A stretch of 64,000 nucleotides of DNA from Lactobacillus psittaci DSM 15354 (GCF_000425905.1 NZ_AUEI01000004.1:1-64000); one strand, 5' to 3'; shown: positions 1 to 8,046, numbered from the stretch's first letter. Notes: generated by a model not told the origin, from the letters alone. Made by a program: numbers and translations.

Positions 1-6
1 TTTTTT

Positions 7-1389
7 TTATTTATTCTTTTTATGCATTCTTCTGAAATAGTATTCCATTGCGCTAGCTAGTAAAACTAGTGCCCCAACAGAAACAGAAATTCTAGTTTCG
101 TCATTTAAGAACATAAAGAATACAATTAAGACTAAAATTGCAAACGCAAAGAAATTTGAATATGGGTATAGTGGCAATTTAAATGGATGCTCTTTCATAA
201 TTTCTGGATTATGTTTTCTAAACTTATATTCAGCAAGCAAAATAACAAACCATGCTACCATCCCAGGTAAAACAGATGAACTATAAACAATAACAAATAT
301 TTCATCCATGGTCTTGTTAATAGTCGAAAGAATAAAGTTCAATACAAATCCAATTAAAATTCCGGAAGTAATTCCAATAATCGCCTTACTTGGGACAATT
401 TTTTTAGAAATCTTTCCAAAAATTTTTGGTGCATCCCCTTCATTAGCTAGCTTAAATAGCATTCTACTTGAAGAATAAATTCCGCTGTTAGCACCTGACA
501 AAGCAGCTGTTAAAACAACAAAGTTAATTATTGAAGCTGCCCCAGTAATTCCAACTTTGGTGAAGGTTTCCACGAATGGTGAGCCAATTGCTGAAAGTTG
601 GTTCCATGGATAAATTGACACAATTACAAAAATTGCCCCAACGTAGAAAATTAAAATTCGCCATAAAACTGACTTAACACTTTTAACAACAGCTTCTTTA
701 GGGTTAGCTACTTCACCAGCACTAATACCAATTAATTCAATCCCTTGGTAAGAACCAACAATAATTGACATTGAGAAAATGAAGCCCTTTAATCCGCCAG
801 TGAAGAACCCACCATGACTCCATAAATTGCTAAAGCCAACTGGTTTCCAGTTATTACCAAGACCAAACAAAATTACCAAAAGACCTAAAATAATCATTAG
901 GACAATTGTGACCACTTTGATCATTGAGAACCAAAATTCAAGGCTAGCATAGGCCTTGGCACTAGCCAAGTTGGCTAAAAGTAAGAATCCAATAATAATA
1001 ATTCCAACTAAAAGTGCTGGGGTCTTAGGCCACCAAAACTTCAAATATTCTGTAGCTGCAACAACTTCGCTAATTCCGACAACAATATATTGAAAAACTG
1101 CAGCCCATTCTGCCATATTACCAGCTAAAGGATGAACATATTCTGTTGCATAATCAGCAAATGAACCAGTTCCTGGATTAACATAAAGCATTTCCCCTAA
1201 AGCTCGCATAACAATGTATAAAATCAAACCAACAAAAATATATGCCAAAAGTACTGATGGTCCAGTCCATTTAATGGTTGAAGTTGAGCCCATGAATAAA
1301 CCAACACCAATTGCACCACCAAGGGAAATCATTTCCATCTGGCCGGCAGTCATCGAGCGCTTTAATTTGGGAGCTTTACTTTCCGCCAT
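7..1389 (-). CDS. APC-superfamily amino acid permease (second of a tandem pair)
   Basis: A 460-residue integral membrane protein of the amino acid-polyamine-organocation superfamily, AAT branch. It is expected to import an amino acid by proton symport at the cytoplasmic membrane; the substrate cannot be read from sequence. The N-terminal cytoplasmic stretch leads into a helix with the glycine-rich GGAIGVGLF motif typical of the family, and about twelve hydrophobic segments follow. The ATG is preceded by GGAGGAG at good spacing. The gene starts inside the last codons of the upstream paralogue (14 nt overlap), so the two are probably translationally coupled. Large identical stretches with that neighbour, such as GEMLYVNPGTGSFADYATEY, indicate a local duplication. 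The family call is firm, the specificity open. Confidence 0.9.
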   Translation of the reverse strand: MAESKAPKLKRSMTAGQMEMISLGGAIGVGLFMGSTSTIKWTGPSVLLAYIFVGLILYIVMRALGEMLYVNPGTGSFADYATEYVHPLAGNMAEWAAVFQYIVVGISEVVAATEYLKFWWPKTPALLVGIIIIGFLLLANLASAKAYASLEFWFSMIKVVTIVLMIILGLLVILFGLGNNWKPVGFSNLWSHGGFFTGGLKGFIFSMSIIVGSYQGIELIGISAGEVANPKEAVVKSVKSVLWRILIFYVGAIFVIVSIYPWNQLSAIGSPFVETFTKVGITGAASIINFVVLTAALSGANSGIYSSSRMLFKLANEGDAPKIFGKISKKIVPSKAIIGITSGILIGFVLNFILSTINKTMDEIFVIVYSSSVLPGMVAWFVILLAEYKFRKHNPEIMKEHPFKLPLYPYSNFFAFAILVLIVFFMFLNDETRISVSVGALVLLASAMEYYFRRMHKKNK

Positions 1390-2785
1390 AGTTATCTCCT
1401 CCTTGAACTTTTAAACCATGTCTGACAACATACACAATTGCAGCAATTACTAATACCATTAAACCAGCAATAACTGAGACTCTAGTTTCGCTATTAATAA
1501 ACATGAAGGCAACAATCACAAGTAACATAATAAAAGCAAAATAGTTTGAATAAGGATATAATGGCAACTTAAATGGATGATTTTCAAGCAACTCAGGATT
1601 ATTTCTTCTGAATCTTAATTCAGCCAGCAAAATAACAAACCATGGAATCATCCCTGGCAGAACAGATGAACTAAAGACAATCACAAATAAATCTTCAGTT
1701 GATTTGCTAAATTGTGAAGCAAAAACATTTAATACAAAACCAAGGAAAATTCCTGATGAAATCCCCATAATCGCTCTACTTGGAACAACATGTTTAGATA
1801 GATGTCCAAAAATCTTTGGTGCATCACCTTCATGAGCCAACTTAAAGAGCATTCTACTTGATGAATAAATTCCACTGTTGGCACCTGATAAGGCAGCAGT
1901 TAAAACCACAAAGTTAATAATTGAAGCTGCTGCAGTAATTCCAACCTTAGCAAAAGTAGTAACAAATGGTGAGCCAAGGCTAGAAAGTTCATTCCATGGA
2001 TAAATAGTGATAATCACAAAAATTGCGCCTACGTAGAAAATCAAAATTCTGAATAATACAGACTTAACACTTTTAACCACTGCTTCTTTTGGATTTTCTA
2101 CTTCACCAGCGCTAATACCTAATAATTCAATTCCTTCATATGAACCAACGATAATTGACATCGAGAAGAAGAAACCTTTAATACCACCGGTAAAGAAACC
2201 ACCATGACTCCATAAGTTACTAAATCCTGTTGGATGTCCCCCATTACCAAAGCCAAAGAAAATGACTAGCAATCCTAAAATTATCATCAAAACAATCGTG
2301 ACAACCTTAATCATTGCAAACCAGAATTCTAGATTTGCATATGCCTTGGCACTAGCTAAGTTAGCTAATAATAGGAAGGCAATAATAATTACACCTGACC
2401 AAAATACATTAACTTGTGGCCACCAGAACTTTAAATATTCTGTTGCAGCAACAACTTCACTCATCCCCACAACAATATATTCAAAGACATTAGCCCATTC
2501 AGCCATATATCCAGCCATTGGATGAACGTATTCGGTTGCATAATCAGCAAAAGAGCCTGTACCCGGATTTACGTAAAGCATTTCACCCAAGGCCCGCATC
2601 ACAATATAAAGAATAAGCCCCACAAACATGTAAGCTAATAAAACTGATGGGCCAGTCCATTTAATAGTTGATGTTGAGCCCATAAATAAACCAACACCAA
2701 TTGCACCCCCAAGGGAAATCATTTCCATATGCCCCGCTGACATAGAGCGTTTTAGTTGCGGTGCAGAACTAGTTTTTTTCTCCAT
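1376..2785 (-). CDS. APC-superfamily amino acid permease (first of a tandem pair)
   Basis: Integral membrane amino acid permease of about 469 residues, close paralogue of the following gene. It has the same GGAIGVGLF first-helix motif and about twelve membrane segments. An in-frame ATG lies 15 nt further upstream (2800), but the ATG at 2785 (protein beginning MEKKTSS) has an AGAGGA ribosome binding site six bases before it, and the longer start would place that site inside the gene. It is first in a two-gene operon with its own candidate promoter and a perfect palindrome in the leader. A basic C-terminal tail follows the last helix. Substrate is unknown; candidates in this family include proline, GABA, serine/alanine and aromatic amino acids. 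Confidence 0.9.
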   Translation of the reverse strand: MEKKTSSAPQLKRSMSAGHMEMISLGGAIGVGLFMGSTSTIKWTGPSVLLAYMFVGLILYIVMRALGEMLYVNPGTGSFADYATEYVHPMAGYMAEWANVFEYIVVGMSEVVAATEYLKFWWPQVNVFWSGVIIIAFLLLANLASAKAYANLEFWFAMIKVVTIVLMIILGLLVIFFGFGNGGHPTGFSNLWSHGGFFTGGIKGFFFSMSIIVGSYEGIELLGISAGEVENPKEAVVKSVKSVLFRILIFYVGAIFVIITIYPWNELSSLGSPFVTTFAKVGITAAASIINFVVLTAALSGANSGIYSSSRMLFKLAHEGDAPKIFGHLSKHVVPSRAIMGISSGIFLGFVLNVFASQFSKSTEDLFVIVFSSSVLPGMIPWFVILLAELRFRRNNPELLENHPFKLPLYPYSNYFAFIMLLVIVAFMFINSETRVSVIAGLMVLVIAAIVYVVRHGLKVQGGDNYGGK

Positions 2786-2802
2786 AAAAAGTCCTCTCAT
2801 TC

Positions 2803-2822
2803 TGGATAAAAATTTTTATCCA
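2803..2822. repeat. Perfect 20-bp palindrome in the permease leader
   Basis: The sequence TGGATAAAAATTTTTATCCA is a perfect inverted repeat between the predicted transcription start and the ribosome binding site of the permease pair. As DNA it could be a dimeric repressor site; as RNA it would be an AU-rich hairpin just before the Shine-Dalgarno sequence. Its role is inferred from position only. Confidence 0.5.
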
Positions 2823-2837
2823 AAAAAATCTATTTTA

Positions 2838-2866
2838 ATTGTATGTTATCTATTTATCTATAGCAA
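2838..2866 (-). promoter_or_regulatory. Candidate sigma-A promoter of the permease operon
   Basis: On the minus strand TTGCTA (2861-2866) and TACAAT (2838-2843) are separated by 17 bp. The -35 element overlaps the T-tract of the terminator of the upstream gene. The spacing and match are good, but the call rests on sequence alone. Confidence 0.55.
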
Positions 2867-2890
2867 ACAAAACACTTTTACTAAAAGTGG
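2866..2890 (-). terminator. Terminator of the DUF554 gene
   Basis: On the minus strand a CACTTTT/AAAAGTG hairpin is followed by TTTTGTTT. The hairpin overlaps the stop codon of the gene. Confidence 0.6.
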
Positions 2891-3567
2891 AAGAAAGATT
2901 TGATTAAGAAATAAAGGATTGGAATCAACAGACTAGGTAATAAGTCGAGACTCTTAACTTCTTTAATTTTCAGTAAGCCTAGGGAACTAGCTATTATTAA
3001 AAAGCCACCTACCAAACATAATTCATTTACTAAGTCTACTGTAAAGAAACTGGCAAAGCCAAGTTTTACCAGTCCAAAAATCAGGAAAAACCAACCTAAA
3101 AGAACAGGAGTTTCAAGTAGCATCCCCCAACCAAAACTTGCACCAAAAATGATTGCACAAACAAAAGTCAGTGATGCATTAGTTAATAGAAAGGTTAAAT
3201 CACCTGTTTTTGCTGCATTAATTGGTCCTAATAAACTCAAGGCCCCGATGCAATCTAAAAAAGTAGCTGTTGCTACTCCCTTGGCTAGACTATTAGTAAA
3301 TCTAGTCTCGATTAATTTTTCAATATGCTGATCAATCTCAAAGAATTTACCAACCAAAGCTCCTATTGTCAGACTGATGATAAACAAAAGCGGCATATTA
3401 GACTTACTCATGTAACTAACAACAGTATTGGCACCTACACCAAAAGCAGCAAGTCCCAATGCTAACCAAAGTGCTTCGATATATTTTTCTTTTAGATGAT
3501 TCTTGAATAAACAACCGATTGCAGTTCCAACTACGATTGCTAATCCATTAATGAAAATTCCTATCAC
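2881..3567 (-). CDS. DUF554 family membrane protein
   Basis: A 228-residue protein with about six or seven hydrophobic segments, matching the DUF554 (YdfK/YqgA-like) family of putative transporters, whose substrate is unknown. The N-terminus (MIGIFINGLAIVVGTAIGCL) and the glycine-rich helix near residue 40 (LGLAAFGVGANTV) are typical of the family. The start codon is GTG, with AGGA about ten bases upstream. It is a single-gene unit between its own promoter and a terminator that overlaps its stop codon, divergent from the secreted protein gene. Length is normal for the family. Function cannot be stated further. Confidence 0.85.
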   Translation of the reverse strand: MIGIFINGLAIVVGTAIGCLFKNHLKEKYIEALWLALGLAAFGVGANTVVSYMSKSNMPLLFIISLTIGALVGKFFEIDQHIEKLIETRFTNSLAKGVATATFLDCIGALSLLGPINAAKTGDLTFLLTNASLTFVCAIIFGASFGWGMLLETPVLLGWFFLIFGLVKLGFASFFTVDLVNELCLVGGFLIIASSLGLLKIKEVKSLDLLPSLLIPILYFLIKSFFHF

Positions 3568-3611
3568 GGCTTCACATCCTAATTTTCTTTTTTATCTGAC
3601 ATATCTTTACT

Positions 3612-3640
3612 ATTTTATAAGAAAATCCCCTTTTTTCCAA
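3612..3640 (-). promoter_or_regulatory. Candidate promoter of the DUF554 gene
   Basis: On the minus strand TTGGAA (3635-3640), a 17-bp spacer and TAAAAT (3612-3617) form a good sigma-A type promoter about 45 bp upstream of the GTG start. Confidence 0.5.
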
Positions 3641-3750
3641 GTTTTATCCCCTTTCTTCACGCTTTAATAACAGTTATTTACTTTTTTCATCAAGAAAACA
3701 TCACATTTACCCTATAAGCTTTAACTAACAACTGAAAGGAGTAACAAGCA

Positions 3751-5295
3751 ATGAAAAAGAAAAGTTATAAAATTATCGGTTTATCATTATTAGCATTATC
3801 TCTTGCTGGTGAAGGAGCAGCTCTTGCAAGTCAAACTGTAGCAGCTGCTTCTACCCCTCCGGCAATGCCAAAGGGCAGTGCAAAACAAGGTAAAGGCGGT
3901 GCAAATACCCAAAGCTACGACTATACAGGAAGTTTATCGGCTACTATTTTAGCAAGTTCAAAATCAAGAGAACTATTAAATAAGACTTATTCAAGTACCA
4001 GTAAGGATAAAAATGTCGCTTTAGTAAAAAATGCCGGTTCCTTAACCTTAAATCACGTTACATTGTCTAAAACTGGTTCTTCTTCTAATGATGACAATAA
4101 CAACTTCTATGGGACTAATTCAGTTTTATTAGCTACTGGAAAGAAATCAACTGCATATATTAAAAACTCTAAAATTAAAAGTAATGCCAAAGGGGCAAAC
4201 GGAATTTTTGCTTCAAATAAGGCAACTGTCTATACTAATAACACCTCTATCACAACAACTGGATCAGCTAATTCTCGTGGCTTAGATGCTACCTACGGCG
4301 GAACTATTATTGCTAATAAAACTAATATTTCTACTAAAGGTGACCACTCAGCAGCAATTGCTACTGACCGTGGTGGTGGTAATGTTAGCGTAACTAACTC
4401 TAAGCTTAAGACTGCAGGTAGTGGTTCTCCATTAATTTATTCAACAGGAAATATTGAAGTTAATAATGTAACTGGTACTGCTTCAGGCTCTCAAATTGCT
4501 GGTATGGAAGGCTACAACAACATTTATATCTCAAATTCAAAATTAGTTTCTACTAATAACAATAAGACTGGTTCTGATCCAATTAAAAATGGTGTAATTC
4601 TTTACCAGTCAATGTCTGGAGATGCCGACACTGCAACTAGCAAAGCTGCAAAATTCCAAGCAGTAAATTCTAGCTTGTCAACCTCAATTGATTCTGGTGC
4701 AATGTTTTATGTTACAAATACCAGTGCAAATGTTGTACTCAAAAATACCAAGTTAAACTTCAATTCAAAGAAAGTTAACCTATTAACCATTGCCGGTAAT
4801 AACTCTAATTCTTGGGGTAGTGCTGGTTCAAATGGTGCTAAAGTAACTTTCACTGGTATTAAGCAAAAATTGAACGGCAATATCGCTGTTGACAATATCT
4901 CAAGTCTTAAACTTTATCTCTTAAAAAATTCAACTTATACCGGTAAAACTACTATTACTTCAAATTCAAAAGCTACAAGCTCAAGTAAAACAAAAGCCCC
5001 AATTACAATTAACATCGCTAAAGGCTCAAAATGGGTTGTAACTGGTAATTCAACTGTAAGTAATTTGAATGTTGAAGCCGGTGCAAAAATCGTTGATAAG
5101 TCTGGAAAAACCGTAACAATTGTCAATTCAGCCGGTAAGACTCTTGTCAAAGGAAGCAGTAAATATAAAATTACAGTTAAAGGTAGCTACAGTAAAAAAG
5201 TTACGACTAGCTCAGCTAACAAATTAAGTAAAAGCACAATTTCAAGAACTGCATTTGACAAATACTTCGACACTAATACTAAATTTTCATATTAA
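3751..5295 (+). CDS. Secreted right-handed beta-helix-like protein of unknown function
   Basis: A 514-residue exported protein. Residues 1 to about 33 form a signal peptide (positive MKKKSYK, hydrophobic core, cleavage probably near VAAAS). A short linker rich in Pro, Gly and Lys follows. Residues about 50-400 are a series of short beta-strand units rich in Asn, Ser, Thr and Gly, with turns such as SRGLDATYGGTI, GDHSAAIATDRGGG and GSGSPLIYSTG, as in pectate-lyase-like beta-helices. The last 110 residues are Lys/Ser/Thr-rich and may bind the wall. There is no LPxTG motif, transmembrane anchor or recognisable S-layer repeat, so cell attachment is unclear. The ribosome binding site is AAAGGAG. 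It appears monocistronic with a strong terminator. From memory, similar middle domains occur in secreted proteins of gut Clostridia; no enzymatic activity is claimed. Confidence 0.75.
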   Translation: MKKKSYKIIGLSLLALSLAGEGAALASQTVAAASTPPAMPKGSAKQGKGGANTQSYDYTGSLSATILASSKSRELLNKTYSSTSKDKNVALVKNAGSLTLNHVTLSKTGSSSNDDNNNFYGTNSVLLATGKKSTAYIKNSKIKSNAKGANGIFASNKATVYTNNTSITTTGSANSRGLDATYGGTIIANKTNISTKGDHSAAIATDRGGGNVSVTNSKLKTAGSGSPLIYSTGNIEVNNVTGTASGSQIAGMEGYNNIYISNSKLVSTNNNKTGSDPIKNGVILYQSMSGDADTATSKAAKFQAVNSSLSTSIDSGAMFYVTNTSANVVLKNTKLNFNSKKVNLLTIAGNNSNSWGSAGSNGAKVTFTGIKQKLNGNIAVDNISSLKLYLLKNSTYTGKTTITSNSKATSSSKTKAPITINIAKGSKWVVTGNSTVSNLNVEAGAKIVDKSGKTVTIVNSAGKTLVKGSSKYKITVKGSYSKKVTTSSANKLSKSTISRTAFDKYFDTNTKFSY

Positions 5296-5296
5296 T

Positions 5297-5335
5297 AAAA
5301 AGCATAGTTCCTAGCAGGTAGGAGCTATGCTTTTT
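5297..5335. terminator. Bidirectional terminator between the secreted protein gene and tRNA-Ser
   Basis: An AAAAGCATAG.../...CTATGCTTTTT hairpin with A-tract and T-tract on either side can end both the plus-strand gene and the converging tRNA transcript. Confidence 0.85.
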
Positions 5336-5350
5336 ACATATAGCTATGTA

Positions 5351-5437
5351 AGGAGTGTACAGGATTTGAACCTGCGCGCCGAAAAAATCGGTTCGCCGGA
5401 TTTCGAGTCCGGTGCATTACCACTCTGCCAACACTCC
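5351..5437 (-). tRNA. tRNA-Ser, anticodon CGA
   Basis: On the minus strand the gene folds into a seven-pair acceptor stem (GGAGTGT with ACACTCC), a D arm, an anticodon stem CCGGA/TCCGG with loop CTCGAAA (anticodon CGA, reading UCG), a long class II variable arm around CCGA/TCGG, and a T arm with loop TTCAAAT. The long variable arm confirms serine. CCA is not encoded. The base after the acceptor stem (discriminator) reads U, whereas serine tRNAs normally carry G. Confidence 0.93.
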
Positions 5438-5450
5438 ATGACTAATTTTA

Positions 5451-5480
5451 ATTATAACAAAAAAAGGCTCTAAGTCTAAA
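5451..5480 (-). promoter_or_regulatory. Candidate promoter of tRNA-Ser
   Basis: A perfect TATAAT on the minus strand (5451-5456) lies 13 bp upstream of the tRNA, with TTTAGA 18 bp further up (5475-5480). The -10 element is strong, the -35 only fair. Confidence 0.5.
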
Positions 5481-5552
5481 GCTTTTACTAAAAAAATGCC
5501 TTTACCACAAATATTTGCTAAAATAACAAAGAACGATTGCGAGGTAGTAACC

Positions 5553-6122
5553 ATGAACTTATTCTGGCTAATTGAGCTCTGCTCATCTGCGATAATCTTG
5601 TTATTTTTAATTTATAAACTTCAAACTTCCAAGAGTTTTCGTCATCTCGACGGTATTTTGAAAAAAAGACTCACCCGGCCGATAAATGGTACTTTTTGGT
5701 CAATTATTGAATTTTTAAATGCACCTAAATTAATTGCTTTTTGGGATACTCTGCTCGCTATTTTTTTATTTTTTAATGGCAGTATTAAAAAGGGAATCTG
5801 GGTTCTTTGTACATTAGCCTTTACAGATTTGGTAGGTATCTTTTTAAAGCATACTGTCAAAAGAAAAAGACCAAGTGAAAATAAACGGCCCTCTTATTCA
5901 TTTCCAAGTGGTCACGTCTTAAGTATTACCAGTCTTAGTTTAATTATTTGGCAAATTTATGGTGGAATGATTGGCATTAGTTTATTTTTCATTTTATTCA
6001 CACTCTGGTGTTTGGTGGTCTTTTCTAGAATAATGCTCAAGGCCCATTATCCTTCTGACATTGTTGGTGCTACTATTCTTTCCATTTTTTGTTTTTTATT
6101 AGCACAACCATTTTTTAGTTAA
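5553..6122 (+). CDS. PAP2-family membrane phosphatase
   Basis: A type 2 phosphatidic acid phosphatase family membrane enzyme of about 189 residues. The three family motifs are visible: KRKRPSENKRP (K-x6-RP), PSGH, and SRIMLKAHYPSD (S-R-x5-H-x3-D), which form a vanadium-haloperoxidase-like active site facing the outer leaflet. Such enzymes dephosphorylate lipid phosphates, for example undecaprenyl pyrophosphate or phosphatidylglycerophosphate; which one applies here is not decidable. Five or six hydrophobic helices are present. The reading frame is open from 5496, but the ATG at 5553 (MNLFWLIEL) has GAGGT eight bases upstream and starts directly with a membrane helix, so it is preferred. It is monocistronic with a strong terminator. 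Confidence 0.85.
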   Translation: MNLFWLIELCSSAIILLFLIYKLQTSKSFRHLDGILKKRLTRPINGTFWSIIEFLNAPKLIAFWDTLLAIFLFFNGSIKKGIWVLCTLAFTDLVGIFLKHTVKRKRPSENKRPSYSFPSGHVLSITSLSLIIWQIYGGMIGISLFFILFTLWCLVVFSRIMLKAHYPSDIVGATILSIFCFLLAQPFFS

Positions 6123-6159
6123 AAAAGCATGTTAGTCTTGCCACTAACATGCTTTTTTT
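6121..6159 (+). terminator. Terminator of the PAP2 gene
   Basis: An AAAAAGCATGTTAGT/ACTAACATGC hairpin with a seven-T tail starts at the stop codon. Confidence 0.88.
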
Positions 6160-6594
6160 CAAAATAAAAATGCACTGATAATAACTTATCAGTACATCAT
6201 CAATTTTATCTCTAGTAGTAATTAAATCACTATCAAACTTATCATCTAGAAAGAATTAGTTAAATATATAAAAACTTATGGGAGAAAGGTCGAATCTAAT
6301 TTAAAACAACCAAACTCTAGTATATGGGGAAAACTAGAATTTGAGGATAGAAAGTCGTTCCATTAGACTCTGGGAGCTTCTTAAAAAATAAGGATGATTG
6401 AACTTAACAAAACAATTTTATATTAATTAATAAAACTGTTATTTTAACTTACTAGAGTAAAAGTGGTTTTGAAGCTTTACTTAACAGCAATGTTATCTTA
6501 AACCAATATTAATTCTATCAATTATCTCAGTTATAAACAAGGGTGTTATCGCTTTTTGTTATTTAAAAAAATAATATTACAAAAGCGTTATTTT
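6160..6594. other. Gene-free region with nested inverted repeats
   Basis: About 435 bp hold no credible reading frame on either strand. Several inverted repeats are present: ACTGATAA/TTATCAGT (6175-6192); an AATCTAAT/ATTAGACT arm pair (about 6293 and 6362) that encloses TCTAGT/ACTAGA (6316-6339); and AGTAAA/TTTACT (about 6456-6481). AGAAAGGTCGAATCTAAT and AGAAAGTCGTTCCATTAGA look like imperfect relatives. The nesting would suit a structured RNA, but no clear promoter was found, and decayed sequence is equally possible. Confidence 0.3.
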
Positions 6595-6600
6595 TTACCC
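6541..6600 (-). terminator. Possible terminator of the degV-family gene
   Basis: An imperfect long hairpin pairs CGCTTTTTGT with ACAAAAGCG and GGGT with ACCC, and overlaps the stop codon of the minus-strand gene. The T-rich stretch lies in the loop, not after the stem, so the terminator call is weak. Confidence 0.4.
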
Positions 6601-7425
6601 TTCAAAGCCAACCATTAACCCACCCTTTTCAGCATAGAAACTACACAGGCCATGACAAATTCCAATTTCAACAATTGCTGTTGGAAATTCAGCTAAAATT
6701 ACTTCCTTTAAATTTTTAGCATCTTTGAGATTTGCAACATGATCAATATATACTTTTCCTCCAGCATAATTTTGCTTTTTCATGTTATTAAATAAGGAAA
6801 CAATCGTTTTTTTGCTTCCTCTAGCCTTATCAAGCGGTTCAAGTGTCCCCTCTTGACTAGCTTCTCCTATCATGCGAATATGTAGCATCCCCGCAATTTT
6901 TGCGACAGCAGAGTTAATTCTTCCATTAACTGCTAAATTATGCAATGACTCTAAACTAAATAAAAGATGTGTCTTTTCTTGGTAAGCTTTAATATCTTCT
7001 CTTACTAAGCTCAAGTTCTCATGCTGTACCAGTTCAAGTAATTTATCAATTAATAACTTCAATTCTGGACCGGCTGATTTTGAATCTATAACTAAAACTT
7101 CACTACCAGGATTTTCTTCTTCATAGATTTTTGCCGCTTGGCAAGCTGAAGAATAAGTCCCGCTCAAACCACTAGTAACAGTCAATATGATTGCTTTTTT
7201 ACTTCCAGTTAAAGCATCAAGCCAAGCTTGCAAATTAGGGCATGCTGTCCCTGATTTTTCGTTATTTGCATAGATACTTTCTAAAAAATGTTTATAGTCT
7301 AATTGATCATCATCTATGTAAGATTCATTACCCAAATTAATGACCAATGGGACAACATCCAAATTTGAGCTCAAATCTGAATTCAAGTTACTACTTGAAT
7401 CAACAATTAATTTAATTTCGTTCAT
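6595..7425 (-). CDS. DegV family (FakB-like) fatty acid-binding protein
   Basis: A 276-residue cytoplasmic protein of the DegV family, which binds a single fatty acid; FakB members present exogenous fatty acids to the kinase FakA for phosphorylation. Visible family features are the N-terminal IVDSSSNL, the TSGLSGTYSSA loop near residue 85, which binds the carboxylate in family structures, and IDSKSAGPE near residue 113. The C-terminal loop usually reads as a GPG-type turn; here it is HGLCSFYAEKGGLMVGF, a divergent form. It is divergently transcribed from the DUF1836 gene across a short intergenic region with an operator-like repeat. Whether it serves FakA or another partner cannot be told. 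Confidence 0.87.
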   Translation of the reverse strand: MNEIKLIVDSSSNLNSDLSSNLDVVPLVINLGNESYIDDDQLDYKHFLESIYANNEKSGTACPNLQAWLDALTGSKKAIILTVTSGLSGTYSSACQAAKIYEEENPGSEVLVIDSKSAGPELKLLIDKLLELVQHENLSLVREDIKAYQEKTHLLFSLESLHNLAVNGRINSAVAKIAGMLHIRMIGEASQEGTLEPLDKARGSKKTIVSLFNNMKKQNYAGGKVYIDHVANLKDAKNLKEVILAEFPTAIVEIGICHGLCSFYAEKGGLMVGFEG

Positions 7426-7456
7426 AATTTATTTCTTTCGTTAATCAATATCTTTT

Positions 7457-7489
7457 TATCGGTTTTTAGATATCCGATAGTGTTATAAT
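7457..7489. promoter_or_regulatory. Operator-like inverted repeat and -10 element upstream of DUF1836 gene
   Basis: TATCGG and CCGATA are separated by 11 bp (7457-7479), followed five bases later by a perfect plus-strand TATAAT (7484-7489). The repeat fills the -35 to -10 region of the plus-strand promoter and lies upstream of the divergent degV-family gene. No good TTGACA match is present, which suits a regulated promoter. Regulator unknown; the adjacent HTH protein is the obvious candidate. Confidence 0.45.
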
Positions 7490-7527
7490 AAACTTTAATG
7501 CAGAATAATGTCAAGTTGGAGGATTTT

Positions 7528-8046
7528 ATGGAAAACAAATTAGTTCTTACAACCATTCAAAAAGATGTGATTAATTTCTCATTACCTACTTTTAATGAAA
7601 TACCTGATGTGGGATTATATCTTGAACAAACTTGTCAATTTATTAACACAAGTTTATCCCCCTTTAAAGATCTTTATTTAACTAACTCAATGATCAGTAA
7701 TTATGTTAAAAAAGGAATTATCGAAAAACCTATCAAAAAACGCTATAGTCGCCAGCAAATTGCAAGATTAATTTTTATTGCCTTTGCCAAGCCAATTTTA
7801 TCTTTAAATAATTTAAAAATAGCAATTAAAATGCAAGATGACAGTTACGATATTGCAACTGCATATCAATATTTACGCGAAGAAAGTTTAAACTGTTTTA
7901 AATATGTCTATCAATTAAAAGAACAACTAGATGATATTGGGACAACTCATACAGCCGAAAAAACAATATTAAGAAATATAATCTTAGCTGCAGTTCATGA
8001 AATTTACTTAAATTCTTATTTTTCAGTAACGAAAGCTACTGACTAA
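7528..8046 (+). CDS. DUF1836 family protein, putative MerR-like regulator
   Basis: A protein of about 172 residues resembling DUF1836, a Firmicutes family with a MerR-like winged-helix segment. The segment from about residue 45 (MISNYVKKGII, then KKRYSRQQIARLIFI) has the helix-turn-helix-wing pattern of that class. The frame is open from ATG 7498, but ATG 7528 (MENKLVL) follows GGAGG by five bases and is preferred. It stands 55 bp before the P-type ATPase, whose translation start has an almost identical ribosome binding site context. Autoregulation through the repeat at 7457-7479 and control of the ATPase are inferences. No biochemical role is known to me. Confidence 0.75.
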   Translation: MENKLVLTTIQKDVINFSLPTFNEIPDVGLYLEQTCQFINTSLSPFKDLYLTNSMISNYVKKGIIEKPIKKRYSRQQIARLIFIAFAKPILSLNNLKIAIKMQDDSYDIATAYQYLREESLNCFKYVYQLKEQLDDIGTTHTAEKTILRNIILAAVHEIYLNSYFSVTKATD

